Shown here: positions 51,200 to 61,289 of the stretch, in pieces
How positions within the stretch are numbered: position 1 is the first letter of the stretch
How the letters are laid out: every line of letters begins with the position of its first letter
From: Aurantiacibacter rhizosphaerae
GTDB lineage: Bacteria; Pseudomonadota; Alphaproteobacteria; Sphingomonadales; Sphingomonadaceae
Assembly (NCBI RefSeq): GCF_009807005.1
Contig: NZ_WUBR01000002.1
Span: 186,001-250,000, forward strand
DNA: 64,000 nucleotides
Direction of reading: 5' to 3'
Notes under the pieces: generated by a model
Told to the model about the DNA's origin: nothing
What the model saw: the letters and a program-made list of their open reading frames with translations, nothing else
Databases searched by the model: none
Program-made: the position numbers and the translations under genes

Positions 51200-51652
51200 T
51201 TAACGCTGGCCCTGCTGCGGAGCGCCGGTTTGCGGTGCGCGCTGCTGCGGGTTGGTTGCCTGGATGCTGGTATTGCCCAGCAACTCCATGACGGAGAGGT
51301 AGAAGTTCGCGCAAGTGTTGGCGAATGCGTCTAGCTGCTGGCGATTGGAATTGCCAATCAAGGTGGCAGCTGCCCTGAACTGGGACCCTGCTTCAGCCGA
51401 GGAATAATGGCTGAGGCGACCGGCATAGAACGCCGAAATGATGGTGAGATTGTTCAGGATCTCGACGCGCTGTTCGGCAGTCAGGCTAGGGGCGTTGGCC
51501 ACCTGCGTGCGCCGCTGCTGCATCAGTGTGAAGCACTGGAAATCCTGCGGTTCGGCCGGCAGGAACGCGGCACTTTGGGCGAGGGCGGGAGCCGGCACAT
51601 TGGCCAGCCCCGCACCCAGCGCAAGCGCGGCAAGAGTTGCGCGCATACGCAT
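51200..51652 (-). CDS. small secreted protein, unknown
   Basis: A 150-residue protein with a signal peptide ending at ALA-QS (about residue 26). The mature part is helical, with Cys near 40 and 112, and ends in a Gln/Pro-rich tail (TNPQQRAPQTGAPQQGQR). Its start shares a base with the rplY stop (TAATG, 51650-51654), so it is translationally coupled to rplY, and pth follows after 12 bases. I do not recognise a family. Confidence 0.7.
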   Translation of the reverse strand: MRMRATLAALALGAGLANVPAPALAQSAAFLPAEPQDFQCFTLMQQRRTQVANAPSLTAEQRVEILNNLTIISAFYAGRLSHYSSAEAGSQFRAAATLIGNSNRQQLDAFANTCANFYLSVMELLGNTSIQATNPQQRAPQTGAPQQGQR

Positions 51653-52344
51653 TATTCGCTCTTTTCTTCCTGCTCCTCGGCAGCATCCGCATCGGGACCC
51701 TGTTCGGTAGCAGCCACGCCATCTGCGGGGATATCTTCCTCTTCGTCGCCTTCTTCGCCATCGGAGCGCTTGAGAGCGGAGGGAGCCACGACAGTAGCAA
51801 TGGTGAAGTCACGATCGGTGATCGCGCTTTCCGAACCTTCGGGAAGGGTCAGTGCGCTGATGTGAATCGAATCGCCGACTTCGAGGCCGGTGACGTCGAT
51901 TTCGATCTCGCCAGGAATCTTGTCGCCTTCGCATACCAGTTCTAGTTCGTGACGAACAACGTTCAGCACGCCGCCCTTCTTCAGGCCGGGGCTTTCTTCT
52001 TCGTTCACGAATACCACCGGCACGTTGACCTCGATCTTCGAGCCCTTGGTCAGGCGCAGGAAGTCAGCGTGGATGGGACGGTCGGTGACGGGATCCAGCG
52101 CCACATCCTTGGGAAGTGTGCGGGTTTCCTTGCCATCCACCTTTACCATTACGATGGAGTTCATGAAGTGACCGGTCATCAATTGCTTGACCAGTTCCTT
52201 CTCTTCCACGTGGATGGGAGTGGGTTCTTCCTTGCCGCCATAGATAACGGCGGGTACGCGGCCTTCGCGACGCAGCGCACGGGAGGCTCCCTTGCCAGCC
52301 CGTTCACGCATCTCAGCCGGCAGTTTCAGAGCGTCGCTCATCAT
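51652..52344 (-). CDS. rplY: 50S ribosomal protein L25 (CTC form)
   Basis: 5S-rRNA-binding ribosomal protein. The 230 residues comprise the N-terminal L25 domain (about 10-100, with [16 protein letters not shown]), the C-terminal TL5/CTC beta domain (about 105-190) and an acidic Glu/Asp-rich tail. ATG 52344 and 52341 are adjacent in-frame starts. It heads an operon with a small secreted-protein gene and pth. Confidence 0.97.
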   Translation of the reverse strand: MMSDALKLPAEMRERAGKGASRALRREGRVPAVIYGGKEEPTPIHVEEKELVKQLMTGHFMNSIVMVKVDGKETRTLPKDVALDPVTDRPIHADFLRLTKGSKIEVNVPVVFVNEEESPGLKKGGVLNVVRHELELVCEGDKIPGEIEIDVTGLEVGDSIHISALTLPEGSESAITDRDFTIATVVAPSALKRSDGEEGDEEEDIPADGVAATEQGPDADAAEEQEEKSE

Positions 52345-52438
52345 TAAAGCCTTTCGATTGCAAATACATATTCCGCCGCGCCTCCAGGGATGACATCAAC
52401 GGAAGGCGCGCGTCTAGCAGGAACGGGTGCAAAAGCAA

Positions 52439-53311
52439 CTACTGGATGCGCCGCGCAGCAAAGCTGCGCTGTTCCAGCAAAGCCACCAGCCCGTCTTCCC
52501 CGATAACATGTCCTGCGCCCACCGCGACGAAGGGTTTGCGCCCACCTTCGATCTTTGCGGCGATGCGCGGGGTCCAGCGCTCATTCCGATCGGTGAGCAA
52601 AACCCGCCGCAGTTCGGGCGAAAGTTGCAGGGTGTCGTTCACATGGCCTGCCAGCTCATCCTCCTGCCCCGCGATCCACGCCAGCAGCATACCATCACCC
52701 GAATCCGCCTGGTGCGAACGCGCCACGCCAAACAGCAGGTCACTCTGGGCTTCGGATGAAAGGGTATCGAACATTGTCAGCTGTTCGACATAGGTTTCCA
52801 GCCCCACGACAGTATCTGCTTCATCGATCAAGGCCCGGTCCACGCCATTGGTGGGGTCTCCGGTGCGTACCTTGCCGGACAGCATCATGGCCGCGGCCCA
52901 GCTTTCGATACGGCTGAAGTCATCGTCCTCCATGCCCGCATCGTCCAGCAATTGCCGCAGGGCATCACGCTCGTCCGGGTCAACGCGGCGGGTGAGGGCG
53001 GGCTGCCCCGGCGTTTCGGAAAGATCGGCATAGAGGCTGGCACCTGCCGGATCATCAAGATTGGCGACTTCCACCACCAGCACGCCTGCCTGCGCGAATT
53101 TCTCGTCCAGCAAAGGGGTGTGCCAGTCCACATCATCGGGCAGGGCATGGACCGTGCCGAATATCCAGCCCACCTCTCCTGAAGGAGCGGTAATCTCCCA
53201 CATCGCGGGAGACGCATCGGGCCAGTCTCGATCAGGCTCTGAAAGGGCGCCGCAGCCTGCCAGCCAAAGCGCCCCTGCAATCATCAAGGATTTGCAAATC
53301 CGTGCGATCAA
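52439..53311 (-). CDS. TraB/GumN family lipoprotein (paralogue 1)
   Basis: A 290-residue predicted lipoprotein: MIARICKSLMIAGALWLAGC gives LAGC with Cys20. The TraB/GumN fold is shown by GTVH (52-55) and the late GAGHVIG motif. The family is related to TIKI proteases and EreA/ChaN-like proteins, which use such GxxH motifs, but bacterial members are uncharacterised. The start is TTG 53311, overlapping the stop of paralogue 2 in TTGA; it supplies the positive signal-peptide end that the internal ATG 53284 would lack. Confidence 0.85.
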   Translation of the reverse strand: MIARICKSLMIAGALWLAGCGALSEPDRDWPDASPAMWEITAPSGEVGWIFGTVHALPDDVDWHTPLLDEKFAQAGVLVVEVANLDDPAGASLYADLSETPGQPALTRRVDPDERDALRQLLDDAGMEDDDFSRIESWAAAMMLSGKVRTGDPTNGVDRALIDEADTVVGLETYVEQLTMFDTLSSEAQSDLLFGVARSHQADSGDGMLLAWIAGQEDELAGHVNDTLQLSPELRRVLLTDRNERWTPRIAAKIEGGRKPFVAVGAGHVIGEDGLVALLEQRSFAARRIQ

Positions 53312-54210
53312 TGCGCCACGCGTTCCACGCTGTAGCCGCGTTCTGCCAGAATATCCTGCACGCTGCCCGTGCCCGCGAGATGGCCTGCCCCCACGGCGAT
53401 GAAGACGGTGCCGGGCTGTTCAAGCCGTGTCTCGATCCAGTCGACCCAGTTGCGGTTACGGTCCAGCAGCAGGCGCTGATAAAGCTCCGGATTATCAAGT
53501 TCGTCATTCATCAGCGCGCCCAGTTCCTCGGCATCGCCTCCAAGCCATTCGGCCTTCATCGTTTCGATAGAAGTCACGACATCGTCGATCCCCTCGACAG
53601 TTGCGTCCAGCATCGCCAGCTGGGCATCCATCAGCAGCGTGTCGAACAGCGAAATCTGTTCGTCCATCGTCTCCAGCGCGGTGCGCGTCTTGTCTTCCCC
53701 ACGCTCGCGCAAGACCATTTCGACACCCTGATCCGGCTGATATCCGGCCTGCAGCAGGGGCACCATGCCAAGCGTTATCGTGGCCACCCATGGTTCCACC
53801 GGATCAAGCGCCTCGGCAGGAATGCCGATGCCCTGAAGCGCAGCCTCATACTGCGCTAGGTCTTCCTCATTCATCAGGCTGCGCAGGGTCTGCCCTTCCG
53901 GCAGTGCGGCCCTGGCGGCCATTTCCACGCCTGCGCTTTCCATGTCATCCATGTCCACTTCGAACACCAGTTCTTCAGAAGCATCGAAGGCGGAGGAAAT
54001 GCGATCATCATACCAGGTCTCACCCTCTGGCAGGATGTGGATGGTACCAAACAGGTAGATGGTCGTGTCATCATCGGAAAGCTGCCACAGGGCAGGACCG
54101 GTGCCTTCGCTCTTGTGGTCTTCGGCATGGTCTTCGGCAAGGGCAGGAGCGGACAGCACGCCTGCCGAGAGGGCAAGGGCGGAGGCTGTCTTGATTAGCG
54201 AGCGTAGCAT
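53308..54210 (-). CDS. TraB/GumN family secreted protein (paralogue 2)
   Basis: A 300-residue protein with a signal peptide ending at ALA-ED (about residue 25) and a His/Asp/Glu-rich stretch just after it (EDHAEDHKSE). GTIH lies at 55-58 and GAGHLAG near the C-terminus. ATG 54210 has AGGAG eight bases upstream. It is translationally coupled to paralogue 1 by overlap and follows paralogue 3 by 130 bases. The function is unknown; periplasmic hydrolase is the family-based guess. Confidence 0.87.
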   Translation of the reverse strand: MLRSLIKTASALALSAGVLSAPALAEDHAEDHKSEGTGPALWQLSDDDTTIYLFGTIHILPEGETWYDDRISSAFDASEELVFEVDMDDMESAGVEMAARAALPEGQTLRSLMNEEDLAQYEAALQGIGIPAEALDPVEPWVATITLGMVPLLQAGYQPDQGVEMVLRERGEDKTRTALETMDEQISLFDTLLMDAQLAMLDATVEGIDDVVTSIETMKAEWLGGDAEELGALMNDELDNPELYQRLLLDRNRNWVDWIETRLEQPGTVFIAVGAGHLAGTGSVQDILAERGYSVERVAH

Positions 54211-54340
54211 TGGGAAACTCCTGTAACGGGCCCTGATTTTCAGGCGCCCCGCGCGGTTGAACTTGCGCAAGGCCATAAGATATTAGCGTTAAAGCAAAAT
54301 TGGCAAGCGCCATCGCAATGCCGGGCGCGCAAAATCCGCC

Positions 54341-55306
54341 CTAATTGATACGCTCTGCCTTAAGCCCGCGTTGTTTCAGCCACACCAGCAAAGAATCCGG
54401 CCCCTCGAAATGACCGGCCCCTACTGCGAGCAGAGCGGTGCCGGGCTGATCCAGCCGTTCTTCCAGCCATCCGGCCCAGCGCCGGTTGCGCCGGTTAAGA
54501 AGGATTTCGCGGAATGCCTTTCCGATCCTGCCATCGCCAAAGCCCAGATCGAAATCATCACTCACTTCGCCGCGAGCCCACGCATGCTCCATGGCCCAGT
54601 AGTCATCGCCCACCAGGTCATCCTGCGCTGCGCCGTACAACCCGCGGTTGGGTTCCCTGCTCCATTTGCGAAGGTGAAGGTCCAGCTCTTTCACCATCTC
54701 TGCGTCATTGGCGTGGTACAGGCTGTAGAGAACGCGGCCGAAATCCTCGATCGATTCAATCGGGCGTTCGCTTTCGATAAATTCCCGCTCCAGCACGGCT
54801 TCCACGCCGTAATCGTAACTTGAAAGCTCGCTGCCGGGGCCAGTCGGGCCAAAACCCATCAATGCCACCATCACCGGCATGGCATCGACATATGCAAAAG
54901 GCTGGCCGGATTGCGCCACCAGTTCGCGCCATCGCGCCTTGGCCGGGGCTGATAACTGCTGCGAGGTGGGCGTGCGGTTTTGAAGGAGGTGAGCGATTTT
55001 CGGGGCGACCACATCCAGCGAGCCGCTGCCGTCAAAATCGTTGCTCTCCACCACCAGCACATCTGCTGCATCTATGATGGCGTCCAGATCGGGATTGCGC
55101 CAGCGGAACCCTTTGGGCAGCAGGTGGATCGTGCCCAGCATGTAGATGGTGGTATCCTCGTCGGATAAGCGCCACAGGGCAGGGGCGGGCTCATAATCCT
55201 GCGTAAAGGCATAGCGCGCCTCGTCCTCCGCTATCGCAGGTGCTGCACAAAGCGTGGCAATTGCAGCGAAACCGGCGAGCAGGGCCTTGATCTGGCGCGT
55301 TATCAT
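54341..55306 (-). CDS. TraB/GumN family secreted protein (paralogue 3)
   Basis: A 321-residue protein with a signal peptide ending at AIA-ED (about residue 27). GTIH lies at 58-61, and GAGHFEG near the C-terminus. Its middle is the most divergent of the three. It starts at ATG 55306, divergent from glyQ across 97 bases. The first of three tandem copies, it could have been the source of local duplications. Confidence 0.87.
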   Translation of the reverse strand: MITRQIKALLAGFAAIATLCAAPAIAEDEARYAFTQDYEPAPALWRLSDEDTTIYMLGTIHLLPKGFRWRNPDLDAIIDAADVLVVESNDFDGSGSLDVVAPKIAHLLQNRTPTSQQLSAPAKARWRELVAQSGQPFAYVDAMPVMVALMGFGPTGPGSELSSYDYGVEAVLEREFIESERPIESIEDFGRVLYSLYHANDAEMVKELDLHLRKWSREPNRGLYGAAQDDLVGDDYWAMEHAWARGEVSDDFDLGFGDGRIGKAFREILLNRRNRRWAGWLEERLDQPGTALLAVGAGHFEGPDSLLVWLKQRGLKAERIN

Positions 55307-55403
55307 GGCTTGCACCTCAGACCTTTGGGCCTGCAACTGTCAAGCCACCTTCGCACCTGCGGCATTGACGCTGTGCAGGGCATAAGCCAAAGCGCGCAGC
55401 GAA

Positions 55404-56327
55404 ATGACCAAACCAGTTTGGGACACGATGCAGCGCAATCCGCAAACCTCTTTTCAGGACATGATCCTTGCCCTCCACGATTTTTGGAGCGCGCATGGCT
55501 GCCTGATACTGCAACCTTATGACATGCGCATGGGCGCAGGCACATTCCACACCGCCACCACGCTGCGCGCGCTGGGGCCGGAGCCGTGGAACGCTGCCTT
55601 CGTGCAGCCGTGCCGCCGCCCAACCGATGGGCGCTATGGCGAAAACCCCAATCGCCTGCAGCATTATTACCAGTACCAGGTCATCCTGAAGCCGAGCCCG
55701 GCCGACATTCAGGACCTCTACCTTGAAAGCCTGAAGGTCATCGGCATCGATCCGCTGAAGCACGATATCCGCTTTGTGGAAGATGACTGGGAATCGCCCA
55801 CGCTGGGCGCGTGGGGCCTTGGCTGGGAAGTGTGGTGTGACGGGATGGAAGTCACCCAGTTCACCTATTTTCAGCAGATGGGCGGGTTCGATTGCAAACC
55901 CGTGGCGGGAGAGCTGACCTACGGGCTGGAGCGCCTCGCCATGTATATCCAGGGCGTGGACAATGTGTACGACCTGAATTTCAACGGCCAGGGCGTTTCC
56001 TATGGAGAGGTGTTCCTGGAAAACGAAAAGCAGATGTCGAAGTGGAATTTCGAGGTCGCCGAAACAGATGCCCTGTTCGATCTGTTCAACAAGGCAGAGG
56101 CAGAGTGCCAGAACGCCCTGAACGCCGATGTGCCCATCGCCGCCTATGAGCAGGCCGTGGAAGCCAGCCACATCTTCAACCTGTTGCAGGCGCGCGGCGT
56201 GATCAGCGTGCAGGAACGCGCCAGTTATATGGCCCGCGTGCGCGATCTGGCGCGTGGATCTTGTGAGAAATATGCTCAGACCATGGCGCCCCAATGGCAA
56301 GCCAAATATCCGGAGTGGTCGCTATGA
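55404..56327 (+). CDS. glyQ: glycyl-tRNA synthetase alpha subunit
   Basis: Catalytic subunit of the heterotetrameric glycyl-tRNA synthetase. The 307 residues show the class II landmarks: [40 protein letters not shown], and [24 protein letters not shown] 55404 is used. The stop overlaps the glyS ATG by four bases (ATGA, 56324-56327). Confidence 0.98.
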   Translation: MTKPVWDTMQRNPQTSFQDMILALHDFWSAHGCLILQPYDMRMGAGTFHTATTLRALGPEPWNAAFVQPCRRPTDGRYGENPNRLQHYYQYQVILKPSPADIQDLYLESLKVIGIDPLKHDIRFVEDDWESPTLGAWGLGWEVWCDGMEVTQFTYFQQMGGFDCKPVAGELTYGLERLAMYIQGVDNVYDLNFNGQGVSYGEVFLENEKQMSKWNFEVAETDALFDLFNKAEAECQNALNADVPIAAYEQAVEASHIFNLLQARGVISVQERASYMARVRDLARGSCEKYAQTMAPQWQAKYPEWSL

Positions 56328-58483
56328 GTGATTTCCTCCTCGAACTGCGCTGCGAAGAAATTCCCGCCCGTATGCAGGCGGGCGCACGCGCAGAACTGGA
56401 AAAGCTGTTCCGCCGCGAAATGGACGCCGCTGGCGTTGGCGTTGACGACGTTACCGTCTGGTCCACACCGCGCCGCCTTGCACTGATCGCACGCGGCCTG
56501 CCCGATGCCACCAAGGCGGTGAGTGAAGAGGCCAAGGGCCCTCCTGTCGGCGCGCCGGATCAGGCCGTGGACGGTTTCTGCCGCAAGAACGGCGTCTCGC
56601 GAGACGATCTGGAAGTGCGCGATGTAAAGGGGCGTGAGACTTACTTCGCCGTAAAGAACATTCCCGGCCGCGCCACCAGCGATCTGCTGGCAGAGGCGAT
56701 CCCTGCGATCATCCGCGACTTCTCCTGGCCCAAGTCCATGCGCTGGGGCGAGGCGTCGCTCTCGACCGAAAGTTTGCGCTGGGTTCGTCCGCTCTCCGGC
56801 ATCGTAGCCCTGCTGGGTGACGAAGTTGTCGCGTGCGAGGTGCACGGCGTCACCTCCGGCGCGGTGACACTAGGCCACCGTTTTCATCACAGCGGCGATA
56901 TCACCATCGGTAATGCCGACGATTACGCGATGAAACTGCGCGCAGGCCATGTGATTGTTGATCATGAAGAACGTCAAAACCTGATCCGCGAAGGCGCGGC
57001 CAGGGTTGCATCCGAAGCCGGCCTTTCGCTGGTGGAGGATGAGGGGCTGGTGATCGAGAACGCCGGCCTGACCGAATGGCCCGTGCCGCTGCTGGGCCGC
57101 TTCGACGAGGATTTCCTCGACGTGCCGCCCGAAGTCATCCAGCTCACCGCGCGGGTGAACCAGAAGTATTTCGTGTGCGAGAGCAAAGACGGCAAACTCG
57201 CCAACGCCTTCATTTGCACCGCCAATATCGAGGCGGAAGACGGCGGCGCAGCCATCGTGGACGGCAACCGCAAGGTGCTCGCCGCACGGTTGAGCGATGC
57301 GCGCTTCTTCTGGGAACTGGACCAGAAAACACCGCTGCGCGAACATGCGAAGAAGCTGGAGCGCATCACCTTCCACGAGAAGCTGGGTAGCGTTGCCGAC
57401 AAGGTGGAGCGGGTGGCGAAACTGGCCGCGTGGCTGACATCTGACGCCCGCGCGCCAAATGGTGACCACAATGCAGCCCGGCAGGCAGCCGAACTCAGCA
57501 AGTCCGATCTCGTCACTGAAATGGTGGGAGAATTCCCTGAGCTTCAAGGGCTTATGGGCGGATATTACGCTGAAAAGGAAGGTCTGCCGCAGGACGTGGC
57601 CAACGCCATTCGCGATCATTACAAGCCCGTGGGCCAGGATGACGAAGTGCCCACGGCTCCGATAACGGTCGCGGTCAGCCTTGCCGATAAGCTCGATAAT
57701 CTGTTCAGTTTCTTCAACATCGATATCCTGCCCACAGGGTCCAAGGATCCGTTCGCCCTTCGCCGCGCGGCGCTGGGCTATCTGCGGCTTGTACAGGCCA
57801 ATAAGCTGGAGCTTTCGCTGGAACAGGCAGCGCAGGCCTGGGGCGGACTTGGACAGGCAAAGCTCGGCACGCGTGTTGCAGAGTTCCTTTCCGACAGGCT
57901 TGCCGTGCAAATGCGGGAAGAGGGCGTTCGACACGATTACATCGCCGCTTCGCGCGAATGGCATGGACATACGGATGCCCGCACCGACCGCATCGAAGCA
58001 CGCGCGCGCGCTCTTGCAGAGTTTCTCAAGACCGAAAACGGCATCAACCTCCTCGCCGGATACAAGCGCGCTGCCAACATCCTCAAGAAGGAAGACTGGC
58101 ACGGCGCAGAAGGCGAAATCGCGCGCACGGGTGAGGAAGACCCGCTGGCGCTGGTGGACGATCCCGACATGAAAGCCGTGATCGACGCCAAGATGGAAGA
58201 GCGCCACAACCGCGAAATCGCCTATACACCCGAACCTGCCGAGAAGGCGCTGATCGATGCTCTCGACACAGCAGAGCCGCAGGCGGCAAAGGCTATCGAG
58301 GCAGAGGATTTCGAGGGGGCCATGTCCGCCCTTGCATCACTGCGCGCGCCAATTGACGCGTTCTTTGAGGATGTGACGGTAAATGACCCGGATGAGGACA
58401 AACGCGCCGCAAGGCTTGACCTGCTTGCACGTTTTCGTGCTGCAGTGCACAACGTAGCCGATTTCTCGAAGATCGAAGGCTAA
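56324..58483 (+). CDS. glyS: glycyl-tRNA synthetase beta subunit
   Basis: tRNA-binding subunit that pairs with GlyQ. The 719 residues begin with [15 protein letters not shown], typical of GlyS, contain the HD-like region with [15 protein letters not shown] and the segment IADKLDNL-type ([13 protein letters not shown]), and end in an anticodon-binding DALR-like region. It overlaps glyQ by four bases, so both are made together. Confidence 0.98.
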   Translation: MSDFLLELRCEEIPARMQAGARAELEKLFRREMDAAGVGVDDVTVWSTPRRLALIARGLPDATKAVSEEAKGPPVGAPDQAVDGFCRKNGVSRDDLEVRDVKGRETYFAVKNIPGRATSDLLAEAIPAIIRDFSWPKSMRWGEASLSTESLRWVRPLSGIVALLGDEVVACEVHGVTSGAVTLGHRFHHSGDITIGNADDYAMKLRAGHVIVDHEERQNLIREGAARVASEAGLSLVEDEGLVIENAGLTEWPVPLLGRFDEDFLDVPPEVIQLTARVNQKYFVCESKDGKLANAFICTANIEAEDGGAAIVDGNRKVLAARLSDARFFWELDQKTPLREHAKKLERITFHEKLGSVADKVERVAKLAAWLTSDARAPNGDHNAARQAAELSKSDLVTEMVGEFPELQGLMGGYYAEKEGLPQDVANAIRDHYKPVGQDDEVPTAPITVAVSLADKLDNLFSFFNIDILPTGSKDPFALRRAALGYLRLVQANKLELSLEQAAQAWGGLGQAKLGTRVAEFLSDRLAVQMREEGVRHDYIAASREWHGHTDARTDRIEARARALAEFLKTENGINLLAGYKRAANILKKEDWHGAEGEIARTGEEDPLALVDDPDMKAVIDAKMEERHNREIAYTPEPAEKALIDALDTAEPQAAKAIEAEDFEGAMSALASLRAPIDAFFEDVTVNDPDEDKRAARLDLLARFRAAVHNVADFSKIEG

Positions 58484-58533
58484 GGCAGGGCTTGATCCAG
58501 CGATGCACCAGCTTCGAGACTCGAGGCTAAACG

Positions 58534-58539
58534 TATAAT
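58534..58539 (+). promoter_or_regulatory. possible -10 element of ppdK
   Basis: A perfect TATAAT lies 78 bases before the ppdK ATG in the 133-base gap after glyS. The best -35 candidates 16-18 bases upstream (around GCTTCGAGAC) are weak, so this is tentative. Confidence 0.3.
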
Positions 58540-58616
58540 ATCAGTATGGTGGTGGGATAAGTTGAGAAGGCGGGGCACATGCTTCGCCATCTTGATAATT
58601 CAGGAAAACAGGATTG

Positions 58617-61289
58617 ATGATGAAGACAGTCTACACTTTCGGCGGCGATGCACCGCATGATGATCCTCGCCAGCGCGACAAGACTGTTACCGGCGGCAAA
58701 GGCGCCAACCTTGCCGAAATGGCAAGCATCGGCCTGCCGGTCCCTCCCGGTTTCACCATCACGACAGAGGAATCGGTCGGCTATCTGAACCGCGGCGAAG
58801 CTTTTTCGGACAAGCTGAGGGACGATGTTGCAGAGGCGCTGGCGCATATCGAGAAAAGCGTGGGCAAGAAATTTGGCGACAAGGCCGATCCGCTGCTCGT
58901 TTCCGTCCGCTCCGGCGCGCGCGTATCCATGCCCGGCATGATGGACACGGTGCTGAACCTTGGCCTGAATGACGAGACCGTGGAAGGCCTTGCCAGCGCA
59001 TCGGGCGATGATCGCTTCGCCTGGGACAGCTATCGCCGCTTCATCCAGATGTATTCCGACGTTGTCCTTGGCCTGGACCATGGTGCATTCGAGGAAGCGC
59101 TGGAGATCGCCAAGGAAGATCGCGGCTATTTCACCGATACCGAAATGACAGCGGATGATTGGCGCGAACTGGTTGGCCAGTTCAAGCAGATCGTTAAGGC
59201 AGAGCAGGGCAAGCCGTTCCCGCTGGATGTGAATGAGCAATTGTGGGGCGCCATCGCTGCCGTGTTTGAAAGCTGGGATGCAGAGCGCGCGAAGGTCTAT
59301 CGCCGCCTCAACGGCATTCCCGGTGACTGGGGCACGGCGGTAAACGTGCAGGCCATGGTGTTCGGCAACATGGGCGAAACCAGCGCCACCGGCGTTGCCT
59401 TCACCCGCGATCCCTCCACTGGTGAACGCAGTTATTACGGCGAATGGCTGGTGAACGCGCAGGGTGAGGACGTGGTGGCCGGCATCCGCACGCCGCAATA
59501 CCTCACCAAGGCCCGCCGAGAAGCCGCAGGCGCGGAATTGCCCAGCATGGAAGAAGCCATGCCCGCCGCCTACGAGGAACTGGCGCGCGTGTTCGACCTG
59601 CTGGAAAACCATTACAAGGACATGCAGGATATCGAGTTCACCGTGCAGGAAGGCGTGCTGTGGATGCTGCAGACCCGCAGCGGCAAGCGCACTGCAAAGG
59701 CGGCCCTCAAGATGGCCGTGGAAATGGTGGATGAAGGCCTGATCGACGAGAAAACCGCGATCCTGCGGGTCGATCCCATGGCGCTGGACCAGCTGCTCCA
59801 CCCCACGCTGGACCCCGATGCCCCGCGCGATGAACTGGCCACCGGCCTTCCCGCATCGCCCGGCGCGGCTTCGGGCAAAATCGTGCTGGATGCCGATACG
59901 GCCGAACTCTGGTCAAACCGGGAGGAGGACGTGATCCTCGTCCGCGTGGAAACCAGCCCGGAGGATATCCACGGCATGCACGCAGCGCGCGGCATCCTGA
60001 CAGCGCGCGGCGGGATGACCAGCCACGCCGCCGTGGTGGCGCGCGGCATGGGCCGCCCCTGCGTTTCGGGCGCGTCCGCCGTGTCCATCAACATGGAAAC
60101 CCGCACCCTGCGCATCGGCAGCAGAGAGCTTAAGGAAGGCGATGTCCTCACGCTGGACGGCGCAACCGGACAGATCATGGCCGGACGCGTCTCTACCATA
60201 GAGCCAGAGCTTGCCGGCGATTTCGGCGTGCTGATGGAATGGGCAGACAAGCACCGCCGCATGGGCGTGCGCACCAATGCGGAGACGCCCGAAGATTGCA
60301 AGACCGCGCGCGGTTTCGGCGCGGAAGGCATCGGCCTTTGCCGTACGGAACACATGTTCTTCGACGCGGGCCGGATCAGCGCCGTACGCGCCATGATCCT
60401 GGCCGATGACGAGAAGGGCCGCCGGACCGCACTGGAGCGACTGCTGCCCGAACAGCGCAGCGATTTTGCGGAAATCTTCCGCACCATGCATGGGCTTCCC
60501 TGCACCATCCGCCTGTTGGATCCGCCGCTGCATGAATTCATGCCGACGCGTGACGAAGAGTTTCAGGAGCTGTCTGACAGTCTGAATGTCAGCATGGATC
60601 ACCTGAAGCGTCGCGCAGGCGAATTGCATGAATTCAACCCCATGCTGGGCCATCGTGGCTGCCGCCTCGGCATCACTTTCCCGGAAATCTACGAAATGCA
60701 GGCCCGCGCCATTTTCGAGGCGGCCTGCGATGTTACCGCAGAAGGCGGCGATCCCGTGGTGCCCGAAGTGATGATCCCGCTGGTCGCTACGCGCAAGGAA
60801 CTGCAGATCCTGCGCAAGCTGGTGATCGATACGGCAGACCAGGTGTTTGCCGAACGGGGCGCATCGGTGGAATATCTGGTCGGCACCATGATCGAATTGC
60901 CACGTGCCGCGCTGATGGCTGGTGAAATTGCCGAGGAAGCGCGCTTCTTCAGCTTCGGCACCAATGATCTGACGCAGACGGCGCTGGGCGTATCTCGCGA
61001 CGATGCGGGGCGCTTCCTTTCCCCCTATGTGGAGAAGGGCATCTATGCCCGCGATCCCTTCGTCAGCCTGGATGTGGACGGCGTTGGCCAGCTGGTGGAA
61101 ATTGCCGTGGAGCGCGGCAGGGCCACGCGCGGCGATATCAAGCTGGGCATTTGCGGAGAGCATGGCGGCGATCCGGAAAGCATCGCCTTCTGCGAAAAGG
61201 TCGGCCTCGATTACGTCTCCGCCTCTCCGTACCGCGTGCCAATCGCGCGGCTGGCGGCAGCGCAGGCGGCCTTACGTTCCGGCGAGTGA
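58617..61289 (+). CDS. ppdK: pyruvate, phosphate dikinase
   Basis: Interconverts pyruvate, ATP and Pi with PEP, AMP and PPi. The 890 residues hold the N-terminal ATP-grasp domain (starting around TGGKGANLAEMASIGLPVPPGF), the central phosphohistidine domain with His470 in GGMTSHAAVVARG, and the C-terminal PEP-binding TIM barrel with CRTEHMFF, GTNDLTQTALG and the catalytic Cys in GICGEHGGDP. ATG 58617 and 58620 are both possible. Its 3' end overlaps the convergent methyltransferase gene by 18 bases. Confidence 0.97.
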   Translation: MMKTVYTFGGDAPHDDPRQRDKTVTGGKGANLAEMASIGLPVPPGFTITTEESVGYLNRGEAFSDKLRDDVAEALAHIEKSVGKKFGDKADPLLVSVRSGARVSMPGMMDTVLNLGLNDETVEGLASASGDDRFAWDSYRRFIQMYSDVVLGLDHGAFEEALEIAKEDRGYFTDTEMTADDWRELVGQFKQIVKAEQGKPFPLDVNEQLWGAIAAVFESWDAERAKVYRRLNGIPGDWGTAVNVQAMVFGNMGETSATGVAFTRDPSTGERSYYGEWLVNAQGEDVVAGIRTPQYLTKARREAAGAELPSMEEAMPAAYEELARVFDLLENHYKDMQDIEFTVQEGVLWMLQTRSGKRTAKAALKMAVEMVDEGLIDEKTAILRVDPMALDQLLHPTLDPDAPRDELATGLPASPGAASGKIVLDADTAELWSNREEDVILVRVETSPEDIHGMHAARGILTARGGMTSHAAVVARGMGRPCVSGASAVSINMETRTLRIGSRELKEGDVLTLDGATGQIMAGRVSTIEPELAGDFGVLMEWADKHRRMGVRTNAETPEDCKTARGFGAEGIGLCRTEHMFFDAGRISAVRAMILADDEKGRRTALERLLPEQRSDFAEIFRTMHGLPCTIRLLDPPLHEFMPTRDEEFQELSDSLNVSMDHLKRRAGELHEFNPMLGHRGCRLGITFPEIYEMQARAIFEAACDVTAEGGDPVVPEVMIPLVATRKELQILRKLVIDTADQVFAERGASVEYLVGTMIELPRAALMAGEIAEEARFFSFGTNDLTQTALGVSRDDAGRFLSPYVEKGIYARDPFVSLDVDGVGQLVEIAVERGRATRGDIKLGICGEHGGDPESIAFCEKVGLDYVSASPYRVPIARLAAAQAALRSGE

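Noticed and set aside
55317-56300. Minus-strand frame opposite glyQ
   Set aside because: glyQ is certain and this frame shows no homology I recognise.
58527-59801. Minus-strand frame opposite the start of ppdK
   Set aside because: Antisense to a highly conserved gene; no family features.
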